A stretch of 64,000 bases of DNA from Straminergon stramineum (GCA_963920665.1 OY987263.1:34770547-34834546), one strand, 5' to 3'; positions 36,793-50,070 are shown, numbered from the stretch's first letter. Program-made: numbers and translations. Notes: generated by a model not told the origin, from the sequence alone.

Positions 36793-37705
36793 CCCCTAAA
36801 GGACCAAATTGCGGTTTTTGGCAACATAGCAATTTTGGGTAGCTCACTACAAATAAAATTTCATTTTCTTTAAAATTTTCACATCACATGTAGTCAAGGA
36901 GTAGCTTTAAGGTCCAACAATTTTCACATTTTTTGACTACATGGTTAAAAAGTTATTGTTTGATATGCAGTTTATTTTTCAACTTGGGTAGCCCATGTGG
37001 CTAAGAAAAAAATACTTCTTTAAGAAACAAAAATTTGAAATTGGTTTTCTAGATTTATATACACAAGTAAAGCTTTAAATCATTCCATTTCAATTAATGA
37101 GATAAAAGTTCTGAGGAGTTTTAGTTTGTGGGTAGTTATGGATTCTCTACTCTAAAATAAACTTTCAAGTCATTTTTTTTACCTCATTTTTCATTATTTC
37201 TTGAAAAAAATAAAATCCAAAGATGCAGATTGTTTATTACAACATTATAACAATAGGGATTGGCATTTTTCAATTTCACAACTAATTCCTTAACAATTTA
37301 GTATTTTGAATCATTATCTACTTCTTTCTCTTTACTATTTTTTTCCTAAATGTATTGTTCCAAATGAACTAAATTTTTTCAAGCATGTAACCAACTTGAC
37401 TTGAAGAATGAATCCAAAGAAGCACCACCAATATCGACATTTTTTCATACAAATGTGACCTTATGAAGTGTACTTGCCTAGTTGTTTGGAAGGCCAAAAA
37501 AATGATTTCTACCAATTCAAATGCTAATATCTTGCAATCCACACAATGGGAATTTCTAAACTTATTCCTACATCTTCTCAAAACAACTCAATACAAGATC
37601 TTACAGTTACATATGTTTACAATTTTTTTTTTCCTAAAATTTAGTACTTATACTAGAAATTTTTTGAAGCATTTTCTATGAAAACATAGTCAAAAACCTT
37701 TATGG
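36793..37705 (-). mobile_element. TTAA-type element, right copy of an inverted pair
   Basis: It begins TTAA|CCCCTAAAGGACCAAATT (TTAA 36789-36792) and ends CCTTTATGG|TTAA (37706-37709). It is the reverse of the left copy with moderate divergence and small indels. A third copy of this end is present at 63250-64000. Confidence 0.75.
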
Positions 37706-38710
37706 TTAATTTCCATCAACCCAAAACCATGTCTGCGGCATGGGCCATGAATTGGTGCACTAGCACTTCTGGGACCAATTTTGAGAGCTGCATGCACTGC
37801 CTCCACAAGTCCACATGGATAAGCATCAGTTAACTTTTCTCAAGGTAAAGCAACCCAATTGTTAAGGCAACCTAAGGCATACGCCCCATGTCCAACCACT
37901 TAAGCAATTATGCATATGTGCAGCATAGGATTCTTGAGTGCGAAAATTTTCTCATGTACAAAAATAGAGTTGGGAAGGATTCCATAATTTTCCAAAATTT
38001 TATTTCTCAAAACATAATTACAGGTAGAAGGCTCGAACTCCATTCAGGCATTAAGAACCGTCCCTACTAAAGCTCTGAAATGGACATTAACTGGTCTTTA
38101 AATCAACCTCTATAGTCATTTGAATGGATCGAGGAAAAAAATATAATTTATTGCCAGAGTCAATCATTATCCTTGCTTTCTCCATTTCTCTTTATGACTT
38201 CAAGTGAACAATTTATGGAAGACCTAGTGACATAAATAGCGACCTATGACATAACTTGTTTGAAAATTCATAAATAATTCAATAATGCTTCAAAAAATAT
38301 GAAACCACTTGTGTTAAATTCTACATCTATTTCTCTTCGTCTGAAAAATTAGATAAAAATATTCCCATGAAAAGAAATACATGAAAAAGGTGGACCAGCC
38401 CTTAGATGAACGATTTATGAGCCTTCTACCTTACTATGAGTTTTTTAGCTCAAGATTTTGTTCCACCCATATTGGTCATAGATTTTCCTATTTCAAACCA
38501 AAGGCCAGTTGCAATATTGACAATCTTGTAGCCAAATATAATGTGTCACAACTACACTGGGAATTGTACCATAATTAATCACCACTCCTCACTACGTAAT
38601 GGGAAAGAAAAATAATCTACAAGTTAGAAATGGGGGGATCAGAAAGGGATTGCCTCCTGTAATTTTACTATTTTCTGTAGAACTTACAAGCTCCTAGCAT
38701 GCAACTTCTA

Positions 38711-38898
38711 CACTGAATAGGGGTATTAAGGGGACCAAAAAATTGAAGGGACTGATTCTAGAAAATCATAAATGTTTGAAACATGATGTACATCACCCGG
38801 ACACTTCAATAACTACTGATGTACAATAAAGGTAGATATTTATTTAGTGTGGAATGTCAATTAATTAGTATGGGTCCCCTGAATACCCCTATTCAGTG
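38711..38898. mobile_element. TA-flanked MITE, 188 bp
   Basis: CACTGAATAGGGGTATT at the left and AATACCCCTATTCAGTG at the right are perfect inverses, and GGGGACC/GGGTCCCC extends the match. TA is present on each side (38709-38710 and 38899-38900). No coding potential. Confidence 0.75.
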
Positions 38899-40443
38899 TA
38901 TAAGGGTTACATACCATCTAGGGATTATTTGTCACCTTTTGTTGCTCACACTATGTGTCATGGTTGCGTTGTACCACACAGTACAGATGCAAACTCATCA
39001 ATTCAAATGAATGGGTCCATAATATAACACGTAATAATATTGTCCAGCAGACAATATTGTCAACTTTCAATGCATCATAACTTATTCCTGCAACAAGGTA
39101 CTGCACTTGAAAAGTGAAATTTCAAAAGATCTAGTTGTGGAATCTGACACATTCTTTATTGTCCACCCTAAATTTTATTCTATTTTTTATTTTTTTGACA
39201 CAAATGAAACGGAATTTCATTGCAAAGAAGGAGTCCACCCTAAATTTTCATGTTTGTAAGAGAGTGCATGGGAGCTACAAAATGGGAGCCAACCCTGGGT
39301 GTGCAACTTTAGTATTATATACAAGGGTCATCAGCATTAAAGCAGCTTAGAAGACAGCTTTTGTAAAAATTATGTTAAAGTAAGAGGATCCTAAAGTTCG
39401 GTGATTAAAGATTAAATTAAATAAAAACAAGATGTAGAAAGTGTTGAGTTGCATATAATTTTAAATAGAAATCCTTCACAATACAATATGTATGAAGAAT
39501 TGAAGCACCTATACATAATTTTTAAAAATCCATACAAAAAGTTTCCTCCAATTAAAATTAAAATTCATTTGTAGTATTTTATTCATAATAATAAAAGATT
39601 TTAACTTTTTATTAAAAAGCCCCCAAATTGGGTACCTTGGCTTATGATACATGTATAAGAAAAATTCACACATTTAGTTTTATAATGCTATTATTGCCCT
39701 CAAAGAATATTCATTTCATATAAATAAAAAATATTATTGAATTCATTTTTAAAAGGACTACTAACAAGATTTTTCTAAATTAATACAAACTATATCCCTT
39801 GAAATCGGACTAAAATGCATTATAAGTGATTCTAATCAAGGCCATATAATACAGAATTGCATACTGTGGGAGCCAAATGACATAGACTTGCCATTAACAT
39901 ATTCTTTGCATATTCTTTGAGCACTGTTATCATTACATATTATGCCGAGGGCTTTTGAATATTGTGCCCTGACCCCAAATGTAGTGACCATGTGAAAATT
40001 GTGCATATAACTTCATCCAAGCTTTTTTGAAAAGAGCTGCATAAGTGCATAACCATAATTATTGTTAGAACTTGTAAGCTCCTAGCCTGCACTTTTTCAA
40101 AGAGTTATGTACCATGCAGGGCATGGCCACCTTTTTTTTTCTGTTTTTTTTTGAAACACATCACCACCTTTTGTTGCTCATTGCCTCATGGTTGTCACAC
40201 AGCACACAGTACAGCACACAGTACAGTACAGATGCAAACTCATCAATTCACTACTGAATGGGCCCATGTAACACTCACCTTCAATAGATTATTGTCCATT
40301 TTCGATGGGACATGCATATTTCTGCAACAAGGTATCAAACTCAAAAAAGCAAATTTTAAAAAGATCCATTGTGCAATCTGAAATTAAAGTTTTTCTTGTC
40401 CTCCCTGAATTATTTTATCAAGTTTTTATGACAGTAGACATTA

Positions 40444-40819
40444 GAGAAAGTTTGGACTCTCTAGAGGGCTGCTAGGAAGTGCCGGCAGGGACTCTCACTA
40501 TATTACATTTATTTTGCTTGAGTAACTTTTCCCCTATTTCTGCACTTAGTCACTTGCAAATGTCAGAGCATTTACTATGAAGTACTATTAGTTACAGTTG
40601 TGACAAGTGTTGTTTTGAAATTTGAAAGCACCCCCAAAGCACCTCCCTTTGACAATTCTGAAATAAAAAACTGAAATATACTTTTGGAACTCCCGATATT
40701 CACACAAGGTGAATCTTTGTTTTGTTAGAAAATTCCCTCTCTTGAATAGCTTCAATAGGCTCCAGAAATAGACTGGTCTATCAAACCCTGACAGCCCTCC
40801 GGAGAGTCCAAACTTTCTC
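40444..40819. mobile_element. TA-flanked inverted-repeat element, 376 bp
   Basis: GAGAAAGTTTGGACTCTC and GAGAGTCCAAACTTTCTC are perfect inverses, and AGGGCTG/CAGCCCT extends the match. TA flanks both ends (40442-40443 and 40820-40821). Confidence 0.7.
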
Positions 40820-41220
40820 TAATGAGTTTGTGCACTGACCCCTTGGTATGTAATGGGAGTCAACATGCAATGCCATTAGTACAGTGGGAAGCCTCTGGTC
40901 AAGGGTGTTCTGCTGCTTTGTGATGGCCTTTCCCCAAGGGTAAGGGCAGAGCCTGAGCCCAAGGAGTACGTACATACAGCCATCAAAAAGTGGAAAGCCC
41001 TCGAATGGAGGCATGATAGCTAATGATAATACTGCCTACTCTTATCAGTAGAATGATATCATGCCCTGGCAGCATATATAGTGACCACGTGAAAATTGTG
41101 CATTATTCCTTGTATATAATCCAAGTTTTTTTTAAAAAGAGCATTCAAGCTCCACTACAAATACATCGGTTCTCTTGCAGATTGTTTGAGCAACAAGACA
41201 ATGTGGACTTGGAGCCATTG

Positions 41221-41627
41221 GAGCTGTCTAGACTGAAGACAGTCCTGTGACTGCGAATTCTGAGCACTCAGTCCGGAACATCACTTGTAGGTCACTTGCA
41301 TTCAAACTGTGCAAGTCCGACCGTCGATATCGATCTTCTCGATCGGCCATGGTGACAATGACGATGCCTTCCGGAGCTTGGAGTGTAAGCCTCTCTTCTC
41401 TTCTCTGCTTTCCAAACAATCTTTGAGCTAGCTAGACTGAAGTCCTGTGACTGTGAATTCTGAGCACTCGATCAGTCCGGAACATCCCTTGTAGTTCACT
41501 TGCATTCAAATTGAGCAAGCCCGTCCATCGATCTTCGATTCTCGGCCGTGCATGGTGACAATGATGATGATGCCTTCCGGAGCTTCGAGTGTACACTTCT
41601 CTGCTTCTCTGCTTTCCAAACAGTCTT
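41221..41627. repeat. ~200 bp tandem duplication upstream of the P450
   Basis: Units 41221-41424 and 41425-41627 share GTCCTGTGACTG.GAATTCTG, GAGCACTC, CAGTCCGGAACATC, CTTGCATTCAAA, CATGGTGACAATGA, GATGCCTTCCGGAGCTT and CTCTGCTTTCCAAACA. Only small indels separate them, so the duplication is fairly recent. Confidence 0.88.
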
Positions 41628-41651
41628 CTGCAGGCTCTCCCTCTTCAGTAT

Positions 41652-41950
41652 TGATATTAGTTTAGCCTCAAAATGTTTGCTCGAACTAGATACCATGCGC
41701 AACCATTTGAATGTGTAGATATCGGTTTAGTCTCAAAATGTTTTCTCAAAGTAATTACTATGCTCCACAGATTGCACGTGCAGATATATACCAGTTACGT
41801 ACTGTAGGTCTCAAATATGTGCTGCAAACTAGGTCTACAGTACGTACAGTCTGCGCAACCACAAGAATGTGTGGTTATTGCAGTGGAGTCTCAATGAAAA
41901 TGTTTGCTCAAATTAAGTTAGTTACTTGCTCTGCGCAACCACATGATCCG
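41652..41950 (+). repeat. Three imperfect repeats covering the P450 start codon
   Basis: The motif GTTTAG/GGAGTCTCAA followed by AATGTTTGCTCAA and TGCGCAACCA appears at about 41660-41706, 41725-41755 and 41885-41943. The third copy contains the start codon used for the P450. Confidence 0.65.
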
Positions 41951-44900
41951 GAATGTGGCGCTGCTGCTGTGCAGGTTGTCATTGCAGTGGTGCTTGGCAT
42001 TCTTCTGCTGGCCAAGTTGCTCACAAGCAGCAAATACAAGAATCTACCTCCAGGCCCACGGGGGCTCCCCATCATCGGTTCCTTGCACTTGTTGGGCAAA
42101 TTCCCACAGCGGGATTTCACCAAACTGGCCGAGATTTATGGGCCGCTGATGTCACTATGGTTGGGGCCAAGGCTCGTTGTGGTGGCTACCTCGCCTGCGG
42201 CTGCGGAGGAGATTCTCAAGACTCAAGGCTCTAATTTCGCAAACCGAATCCCAACTTCTTTTTCAGATGTGATTGTTCCTGAAGGTACTGAGTTGCCTCC
42301 TCTTCAATTCCTCCTCTAACTTTGGAAATTAGTTTCAAACAAGTTTGTGAGGATGTTTAATGTTACGCGAAAGTACATCCTCATTATTTATGAGAAGTAA
42401 CATACAAGCTATGGTAGTAGTGAGGGTCTGAGGGATGTTGCCGTTTCCATAACAATACTCCATTTTCATGTTCTTGGATGTAAACTTGAATGAACAGGCT
42501 AAAAGCAGAAAACCGTAATGCTAGATTGAATGACCTAAAGTTCTGGAAAATTACATACCTCTCTTTACTCAAGGAGTGATTATATGCCATTTCTACAAAT
42601 TGAGCTTGGTTGAGGTTATGGAGATGGTGTTTTGAATCGTTACATTCTGTCTTCAGATCGATACGGATCAGAAGAGATAGAGGCTAACCTTGAGTGCCTA
42701 GAATGCTCAAGATGGCTAGCAATTGAATGGTAGAGTTCAGAAAACTAAAGTATGCAAATCTATGATCAATAATAATCTCAATTGAGCATAGTTAATATTT
42801 ATAAATATAAATTATTTTTAGTAGATTTCATTCATTGGCAACTAAAAGAGGATTCCAACATATTTTAGCATGCATTATATGGACGATGAATGAATAAGTT
42901 ATGAATTTTCAAGACAATGTCTCTAAGCCTACCAAAAAACCAAGAGTACACTTTCAAAGACTTCTATGTTTTGGTAGTGGTTTGCTCCAAAAAATACTTA
43001 AAGTTTTTGTCTCAAAAACGAAGTTTCTGGCCATTAGACCTTAGGATTGCCACTACTATGAGTATTGTGTAAGAGCATCGTAGTTTAAGTCATAAAAATG
43101 AATTTTGAAATTATAGAAAATCATTCATAATATATAAATCATTAAAAATATTTCAATATATAAAAAATATTTTGAAACATTTTGAAAATATAAAAAATTA
43201 TTAAAACATCAAGAAATACTATGAGAAATTATGGAAAATAAATTGAAAAATAGTACATTACAATGCACTACTACTAACTACTATAGACTACTACAAAATA
43301 GGGGGAATAGAAATTAGCAAAAAATGGATACATGAATATTTTGTTTTTTAATAATTTCAAAAAAATCATAAAAATGAAATTTGAAATGCGCATTTTCTAC
43401 ACTTCAATGTGCTTGAATTGCACCAAATATTTCTGGGAAGGAATTTGTTTTTTCATTCTAGTCTTCATGCAAAGGATGCATACTTTGAGCCCATGTGCAT
43501 CCAAATATGTTCGAATTTGCATAAAACCTCAACATCAAAGCATGCAATTTTAGTAGAGCAACTACTTCTTCAATTTCAGGGTTTCAAATTTGCATTTTTA
43601 GGTCAAAAATAGGATTAAACCACACCAAAAAGGAAAAAATTGGCATCTAGTGGGGAGCTCTTCAAAGATAGTGAATTAAGTTTCTTTGAATGCAAAAAAT
43701 TACTCAATGTCTATGTTTACTAGTGAACTAACATAGTAGCACATGTATCTTCATTTCAAATTTCACATATATTGGATACAAATTGCAAAAGTTAGAGTGA
43801 AAAAAACACCCGCCAAACCTAATGGGAAAAAAAAAGACAAGTGTTTCTTGCAACCACCCTAGTGTACATCTTGAGTACTCAATAATAAATTTCCTTTTAG
43901 AGTTTTTGATCCAAATATAGGTAATCATTTTGGGCAGTGTTGATCAATAATGGGTATATATACGTTAGTGCCATTTCAATTGTTTTGATTGATATCTCCA
44001 ATTTTACAAAAATTATTGTTGAAAAGGACTAACAATATTTTTAACAATTGTGACCACATATGACATCAGATATAGTTATGACATCAGATTCACGTGTGAG
44101 GCTACACTTGAAGAAGATATTACGCATACAACTCAACACCAACAAACAACTTCAATTAGCAGAAAATGTGCGAATAGAAGAAATCACTCATGTCATGCGT
44201 GTGATTCCTCAAGATGGTGTCACAGTGGTGCCTGTGAGGAGCTACATTGAAATGGCTATAACTAACATTATATCACGTGTGATTCTCAAAAGGCGTTTCA
44301 TGAAAGTAGCTCCTGGGAAAAAACATGATGAACAAGAACTTGAGCAAGTAAGTAGCTTTAGAAAGATTTTGATGGATATCGTGAAGTATGGTCAAATTAT
44401 AAATCCGGGAGACTTCATCCCTATGTTCAAGTGGATTGATGTCTTTGGGCTTGAAAGACAAATGCGAGAGTTGAGAGGGAGAATGGATGCTTTCATGTCC
44501 CCAATCATATCTGAGCATGTTGTGCAGCGGAAGAGTAGATCCATTATTGTCAAAGATATGGTAGACATCCTTTTAGACCAAATGGAGGATGAGACATTGC
44601 AATTTGACATCACCAATAACAACATCAATAGTTCATTGTGGGTAAGAGTGCAATTCCTTTTCATTAAATAGAGGCTACTAAAATATGAAATATTTTCTTT
44701 TTCTTTCATTCAAATACTAGTCCTCACCAATTGAATTTTTGAAGTTAAAAAGTGAAAGATAGTCATGGACTGACCACATGAAGGTATTTTCATGTTGAGA
44801 TTCTTGATTTGTTTGTTAGAAAACTATATTATTGATGAAATTTTCACATTAAAGTTTCTTTTCTCTTGTTAGAGTTTTTAATGATATTGTTGATCTCAAG

Positions 44901-45600
44901 TCTTCAAGTTCATCTTGTAAATAGGTTCAAATAATAGACCTTTATTATTTCCTTCTCTTTTGAAAAACAGGATGCTTTTATAGGAGGAATCAACACAACT
45001 ACCGATACAATTGAATGGGTTCTTGCGGAATGCATTCGTAATCCCATTGTGATGAAGAAGTTGCAAGCAGAGCTTGACATTGTTGTAGGCAAGTCTCGAA
45101 GAGTGGAAGATGTAGATATTCCTAACCTCAAGTATTTACAAGCCGTCATCAAAGAAAACTTTCGTCTTCACCCAGTAGTCCCAATGTTAATTCCTCATTT
45201 GAGTCAAAAACCTTGTAAGGTTTTGGGATATGACATACCAACAAAAACAATGGTTTTTGTAAACATTGCAACAATTGCTCGAGATCCAAAGATGTGGGAG
45301 GATCCTATGACTTTCAAGCCTGAAAGATTTTTGGATGGGATGCCTCATGCGAATGTAAGGTTTGAAGGCAAAAATTTTGAATTGCTACCCTTTGGAGCAG
45401 GGCGGAGACAATGTCCAGGCATCATGCTAGCTTCAACATTGATTCACATTATGGTAGCAACTTTTATACAATCTTTTGATTGGTCTCTTCCTAATGGTTT
45501 GCAACCTATGGATTTAGATATGTCCGAAGGTGAAGGGGTTGGGCACGTGCTAGCTCACCCTTTGATTGCCATTCCAAAGGCTCGTTTATCCATTCCTTAA
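41894..45600 (+). CDS. Cytochrome P450 (plant A-type / clan 71-like), three exons
   Basis: Exons 41894-42284, 44070-44641 and 44971-45600 give 530 residues with intron phases 1 and 0. It is a haem monooxygenase of the ER membrane; the substrate is unknown. Visible are a membrane anchor (~26-43), the PPGPRG hinge (52-57), the I-helix GGINTT (326-331, with Asn where Asp/Glu is usual), the K-helix ENFR (383-386), PERF (438-441) and the haem loop FGAGRRQCPG with Cys469. The usual C-helix WxxxR and the preceding FxPYG are missing: the region after residue 130 reads DIVMTSDSRVRLHLKKI. That spot coincides with an 18-bp tandem duplication at the exon 2 acceptor. An upstream in-frame ATG at 41711 exists, but the sequence before 41894 is repeat DNA. 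Intron 1 (1.8 kb) is AT-rich filler. It may be functional or recently damaged. Confidence 0.87.
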
Positions 45601-48600
45601 ATTAACAACTTTAAATTAGCTATGTATAATATATATGTTATCATCTACAATTTGTTTGCAAGTGATACTCTTTATATAGATATGCAATAAATGACATTTC
45701 ATAATTAAGTAATAATTGTGTTCATTTTTAAGGCTATTATAGTCTGAAATTATTATTTTTCTATATATTGAAGCATAACAATATATTTTGTTCATGCCTT
45801 GAATTTCTTCAATTTCAATTTAAGAATTTCTAGAATCTTCATTTTGACATATAATATGGAATTACAAATTTGCACTCATATCCGCACTCATATTTTTATT
45901 TTTATTCTTACCTATGTACACTATTTTCATATTTATATTCATACTTACATATATACCATATTTGTAATGATAATTATATTTTTATATTTTTTGAGGGGGA
46001 GCTTTTATTTTCTTAGCAATGATGGTTGATGTTTTTATTGAATAAGGTTGGCTAGTGTTTTTGAGAGGATAGTAGAATGTGATCAAATTTGCACATTATG
46101 ACACCTCTCCAATGTGACCTTGTATGACAAGAGTAAGGAGGGGGGGGGGCATCATGAAGGTCAAAATAGAACTATAGAAAGGAATAGTGTGCACAACAAA
46201 ACCACCTTTTAGTGCTCCGAAATTAGTGTCATTGTAACATGGGATACAATACTATATTTGCACCTATAGTTTTTAATTATTATTAAACATAAATTACATT
46301 AATTGGATCTTATTAGCAACTAGAAGAGGATTCCAACATACTTTATCTTACATTATATGGACACCATATGGATAAGTTATGTACAATCTCTTGGTGTGCT
46401 CCAATCCAAGAGTAGTCTCTCTTAGATTTTCATATTTTGATTGTGTACATCTTATATACTCAATATTTAGGTTTTTGTAGTGCCTTTTAGTCTGATGTAG
46501 GTGTTGCATATTAGACAATGTTGATTATAGATGTATACACCTTACAAACAATTCATATCCAATGATGGCCCCTATGTCTCAGGAGAATTTGAGCCAAATT
46601 ATGACAATTTTTGATATACTTTGGTTATTTCTTCTAGCTTTACTTTAATTAAAAAATTTTGAAGACAATGTACATTGATAATTTGCCTAATGTTCTCATT
46701 ATGAATTTTTTGTTATGATTTGAATCGATTCATCTTTAACTACCGGTTCTCCTTGAGCACAAAAAGGCATCATTTCAAAATATTCTCACAAAGATATGCT
46801 CCTTCAAAGAATGTTGCCTTGTATTTTCATTTACCCAAATAAAACTTCAAACTTAAATATCTACTAAACCATGTGGTCAAAGAAACTGATTTTTTGGATG
46901 TGCTTACTTTTAATGTAAATTTCAAGATCGTATGGTCGCATTCTATTTGATCTCAAGAACAAATGAGCAAAAAAGTGCTCAAATTCTTGGCAATTTTAAT
47001 TCATTTTGAAAGTACACCCTTCTAGGACATCAAGAATGAAGGATGATTGCAAAAAACCTTTGTCCTATTTTTTGTCCCCTTGCCCTCAGATGGATATCTT
47101 TTTGCTTATAACTTTTGCATAGTTTGTCCTTTTGGCTTGAAATTTGGAAGAAAAGACATTAAGTAATTTTTTCAAATTTTTATAAATCAAGTTTCTTATT
47201 TTTAAACTGACTCCAATTGGATGTCTGCCTCAGCCATTTTGGAGTTTTTTAGTCCCATTTTTTTTAATCTCAAAATGCAATTTTGAAGCCAAATATAAGA
47301 TATGTTGGAGGTCTACTAACATTACAAGGATTGACGATGAGTTTTTATGACAATAGCAACATGTCGTTTGCACATGTGCAGTTAAAGTGACCTTTCTTTG
47401 CGCAAAGGCTATGAAGAGGTAAAAAATTTCCAACACAATTTTTTTTGTGCAACACGAGTGCAATCTTAGCTAGCAAAATCTGTTCTTAAAAAAATTTAAT
47501 TACAAAAAATGAAAAGGTGCACAAATCCCTATTGTGCTATTTTCTGCTTTTGTAGTACCCTGCAATAGTCTATAGTACTGAATCAATGGTGCAAATCTAT
47601 AGGCGCCTTGAATTGACTGTTTAGATTTGTACATAGGTGCCTCAAATTGACAATTTAGATCTGCAAGCACTTTGTTGATACACAATATTGATAGTTCTGC
47701 ATTGATTGGTCAGTCCTATGGCCAAAGACATGAAATTTTTCTTGCAATTACCCTTAAGGACTAAGGACAACCGAACTTTCCAAAATTTTGGAGATATAAT
47801 ATAAAATATAATTTAGAATGACTATTTATTGATGACTTCCAAAAAATAGTTGTTATATATAATAATAGTAAGATCTGATCCACATGGTAGGATCAATTGG
47901 CTAATCAATGTTTTCCATAAAATTTTAAACAAAAAATTGGAAATCCCTTTTAAAATTGTTTGGAGATTGATTAGTAATAATTTTCACAATTTTTTTTAAT
48001 TCATTATTTTAAATTTTGATTATGATAATCTTTAAGAAAATTCTTTTACTTATTTTTTAAAATTGATTTTGAAAGATCATTTTTTGAATTGAAACATCAA
48101 ATTTTGCATCTAGAAATATAGTAGAACCTCCTTGATTCAAATAATCCTCTCTAATTTAATAAAGTTCTGTCAAACTGCATTGATTGATGTTCCAGACTTA
48201 ATAATATGAATTACATACAAAGATCATGCCCCTTCCTAATGCAATAATCTCTCTTATCTAATGTGTCAAACCAGTCCCAATCTTATTGCTTTAGAGAGGT
48301 TCTACTGTACTAGTATCCCTTAAAATATAACAAATTTGTAAAGGAAAGATGTGGAAGTCTATACTGACAAATGTAAGAGAACTAATATAAGAATCTAAAA
48401 ATACTTAGATGGAAGAAAAAATGAAGATTATATACTCATGAAATATGCTTTTGTTCATCCATTGTTCAAAATTTGAATTTTTAGTCCTCTAAGAGTTACG
48501 GCATTGTTGATGCATACAATGTATAGTATAACAAGTCATTGTTCACTACATGTAGAAAATTCACTAAAAATTTATTTTCAATGGTTGTGTAGCAGGTGTG

Positions 48601-50070
48601 CAAGATATTCTAGTCAAATTATAATAAAGAACAAAACTTGATTTTCATTGTACTTTTTTGGCAAATGATGGAAAAATGAACATTTTCATCTTTGTAGGAA
48701 ATGTTTGAAGTAAAAAATGGCCTTTGGATGACATTTTGCACATGTAGAAGTCTACAAGATGGCAAAAATCATTTTTTCATTCAATTTTTTGGGAGACTTG
48801 GTTGAGCACTTTTCCAAAAAGGTGGTGTTAAAAATCCTCTCTTTGTGATCTTATGATCTTGTTGACTTGTCTTTATAGGAAGATACTTAATCCATGGATC
48901 ACCATATAGTGTACTTAGCAACTTTGAATTCCTTACTCTTAATGTGTATTTGAGACATAAAAATGGTCTTTTTTAAATTTGAGCTCAACTAATGAAATGA
49001 AGGTAATGGAGTTTGGTTTCCACTCCATCTTGAAAATTTGAAAAAACCCTAAAATTGAAAACTCTATTGCAATTTGAACTTTAGGCATATAACAACAATA
49101 TCTTACTTTTTTAATTATAGAATGGTACAATAAATGTTTTACTCCATAATATTCTACTCTATCATAGATGCCTATGGAAAAAAAATTAGATTTTCAAGCT
49201 AATTTTGTATTTGATATGATTTTCTTCACTTTCTCCATACCAAAACAGCACAGAAATTTCAAATTTTCACAAAATAATCTGAAAATTTTATGACTTATAG
49301 ATGACCTGTGATTTCATCTCCAAAAAATAGGAAAAAATTCTAGTCAAAGCATGGGAACATACATAGTGCAAGGATTTTGCAGCTCTTTCCTGTGTTCAGA
49401 GACCCGTCCTTTCAGGGTAAACGTTAATTCAAAATTGGCACTTTGGCAGGAGAATTTGTAGTAGAATCTTGGCCTTCTGTTCTCGGAAGCCCCACTAACC
49501 GTTATTAGGCGTACAATGGCATCCCTCGAATCACCCAGAGCACAAGGACGTATACAGAATACTCCGTCCTACAATGCTATGTGTCCCGCAGTAAAACTAC
49601 AGGAAAGGTCGTCAAACAAACCACCATAAATTAAAGCAATGTTGGTGCACCCTCCTACACCACGGGTTATTGATGATAAAGTCATGCTCCCTCCCTGAAG
49701 TCTCAGTTTGTGACATCTCAAAGGGACAAACAGACATACAAAAAACTGGGATCCTAAATATAATTCACGCGAGCAACTGCGTTGAACCTCAGATCAGTTC
49801 CAAAGATACGAGTTTCCCAGCCCCAAGCGAAGTTGTTTCCACACATGACGAGAAAATCCCGCAGCGGGATCACTGTGAGATGACCAGACACTAAATCCTG
49901 ACGTAACGCACTGAGTGAAAGGCAACGCTCGGCAAGACAAGACTACACAAATTCTAGCAGAAGTATATAGAACCTGAAATGGGTGTATATTTTGAACCTG
50001 ATGATTAGGGTATTGAAACCAATCCTTAGAAAGTCTTCTGTTCTTAACCTTGTTCTCAGTAGCTGAGGGA
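45601..50070. other. AT-rich intergenic region
   Basis: No gene supported. 47040-47330 resembles 11701-11980. The part from about 49390 to 50070 is of higher GC and probably includes the 3' untranslated region of the minus-strand cofactor C gene. Confidence 0.5.
48119..48307. mobile_element. Pogo/Emigrant-like MITE, 189 bp
   Basis: The ends are TAGTAGAACCTCC and GAGAGGTTCTACTG, inverse to each other apart from the outermost base. TA flanks both sides (48117-48118 and 48308-48309). CAGTARAACCTCT termini with TA duplications are known from the Emigrant/pogo group of plant MITEs. Confidence 0.72.

Larger units (their letters stand above)
37710..41220. other. Repeat-rich intergenic region
   Basis: No gene supported. 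38690-39160 and 40076-40400 are diverged direct duplicates, sharing AAGCTCCTAGC, CACCTTTTGTTGCTCA, CAGTACAGATGCAAACTCAT and others. A block GTGACCA.GTGAAAATTGTGCAT occurs at about 39983 and 41081. Two TA-flanked elements are listed separately. Confidence 0.6.
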
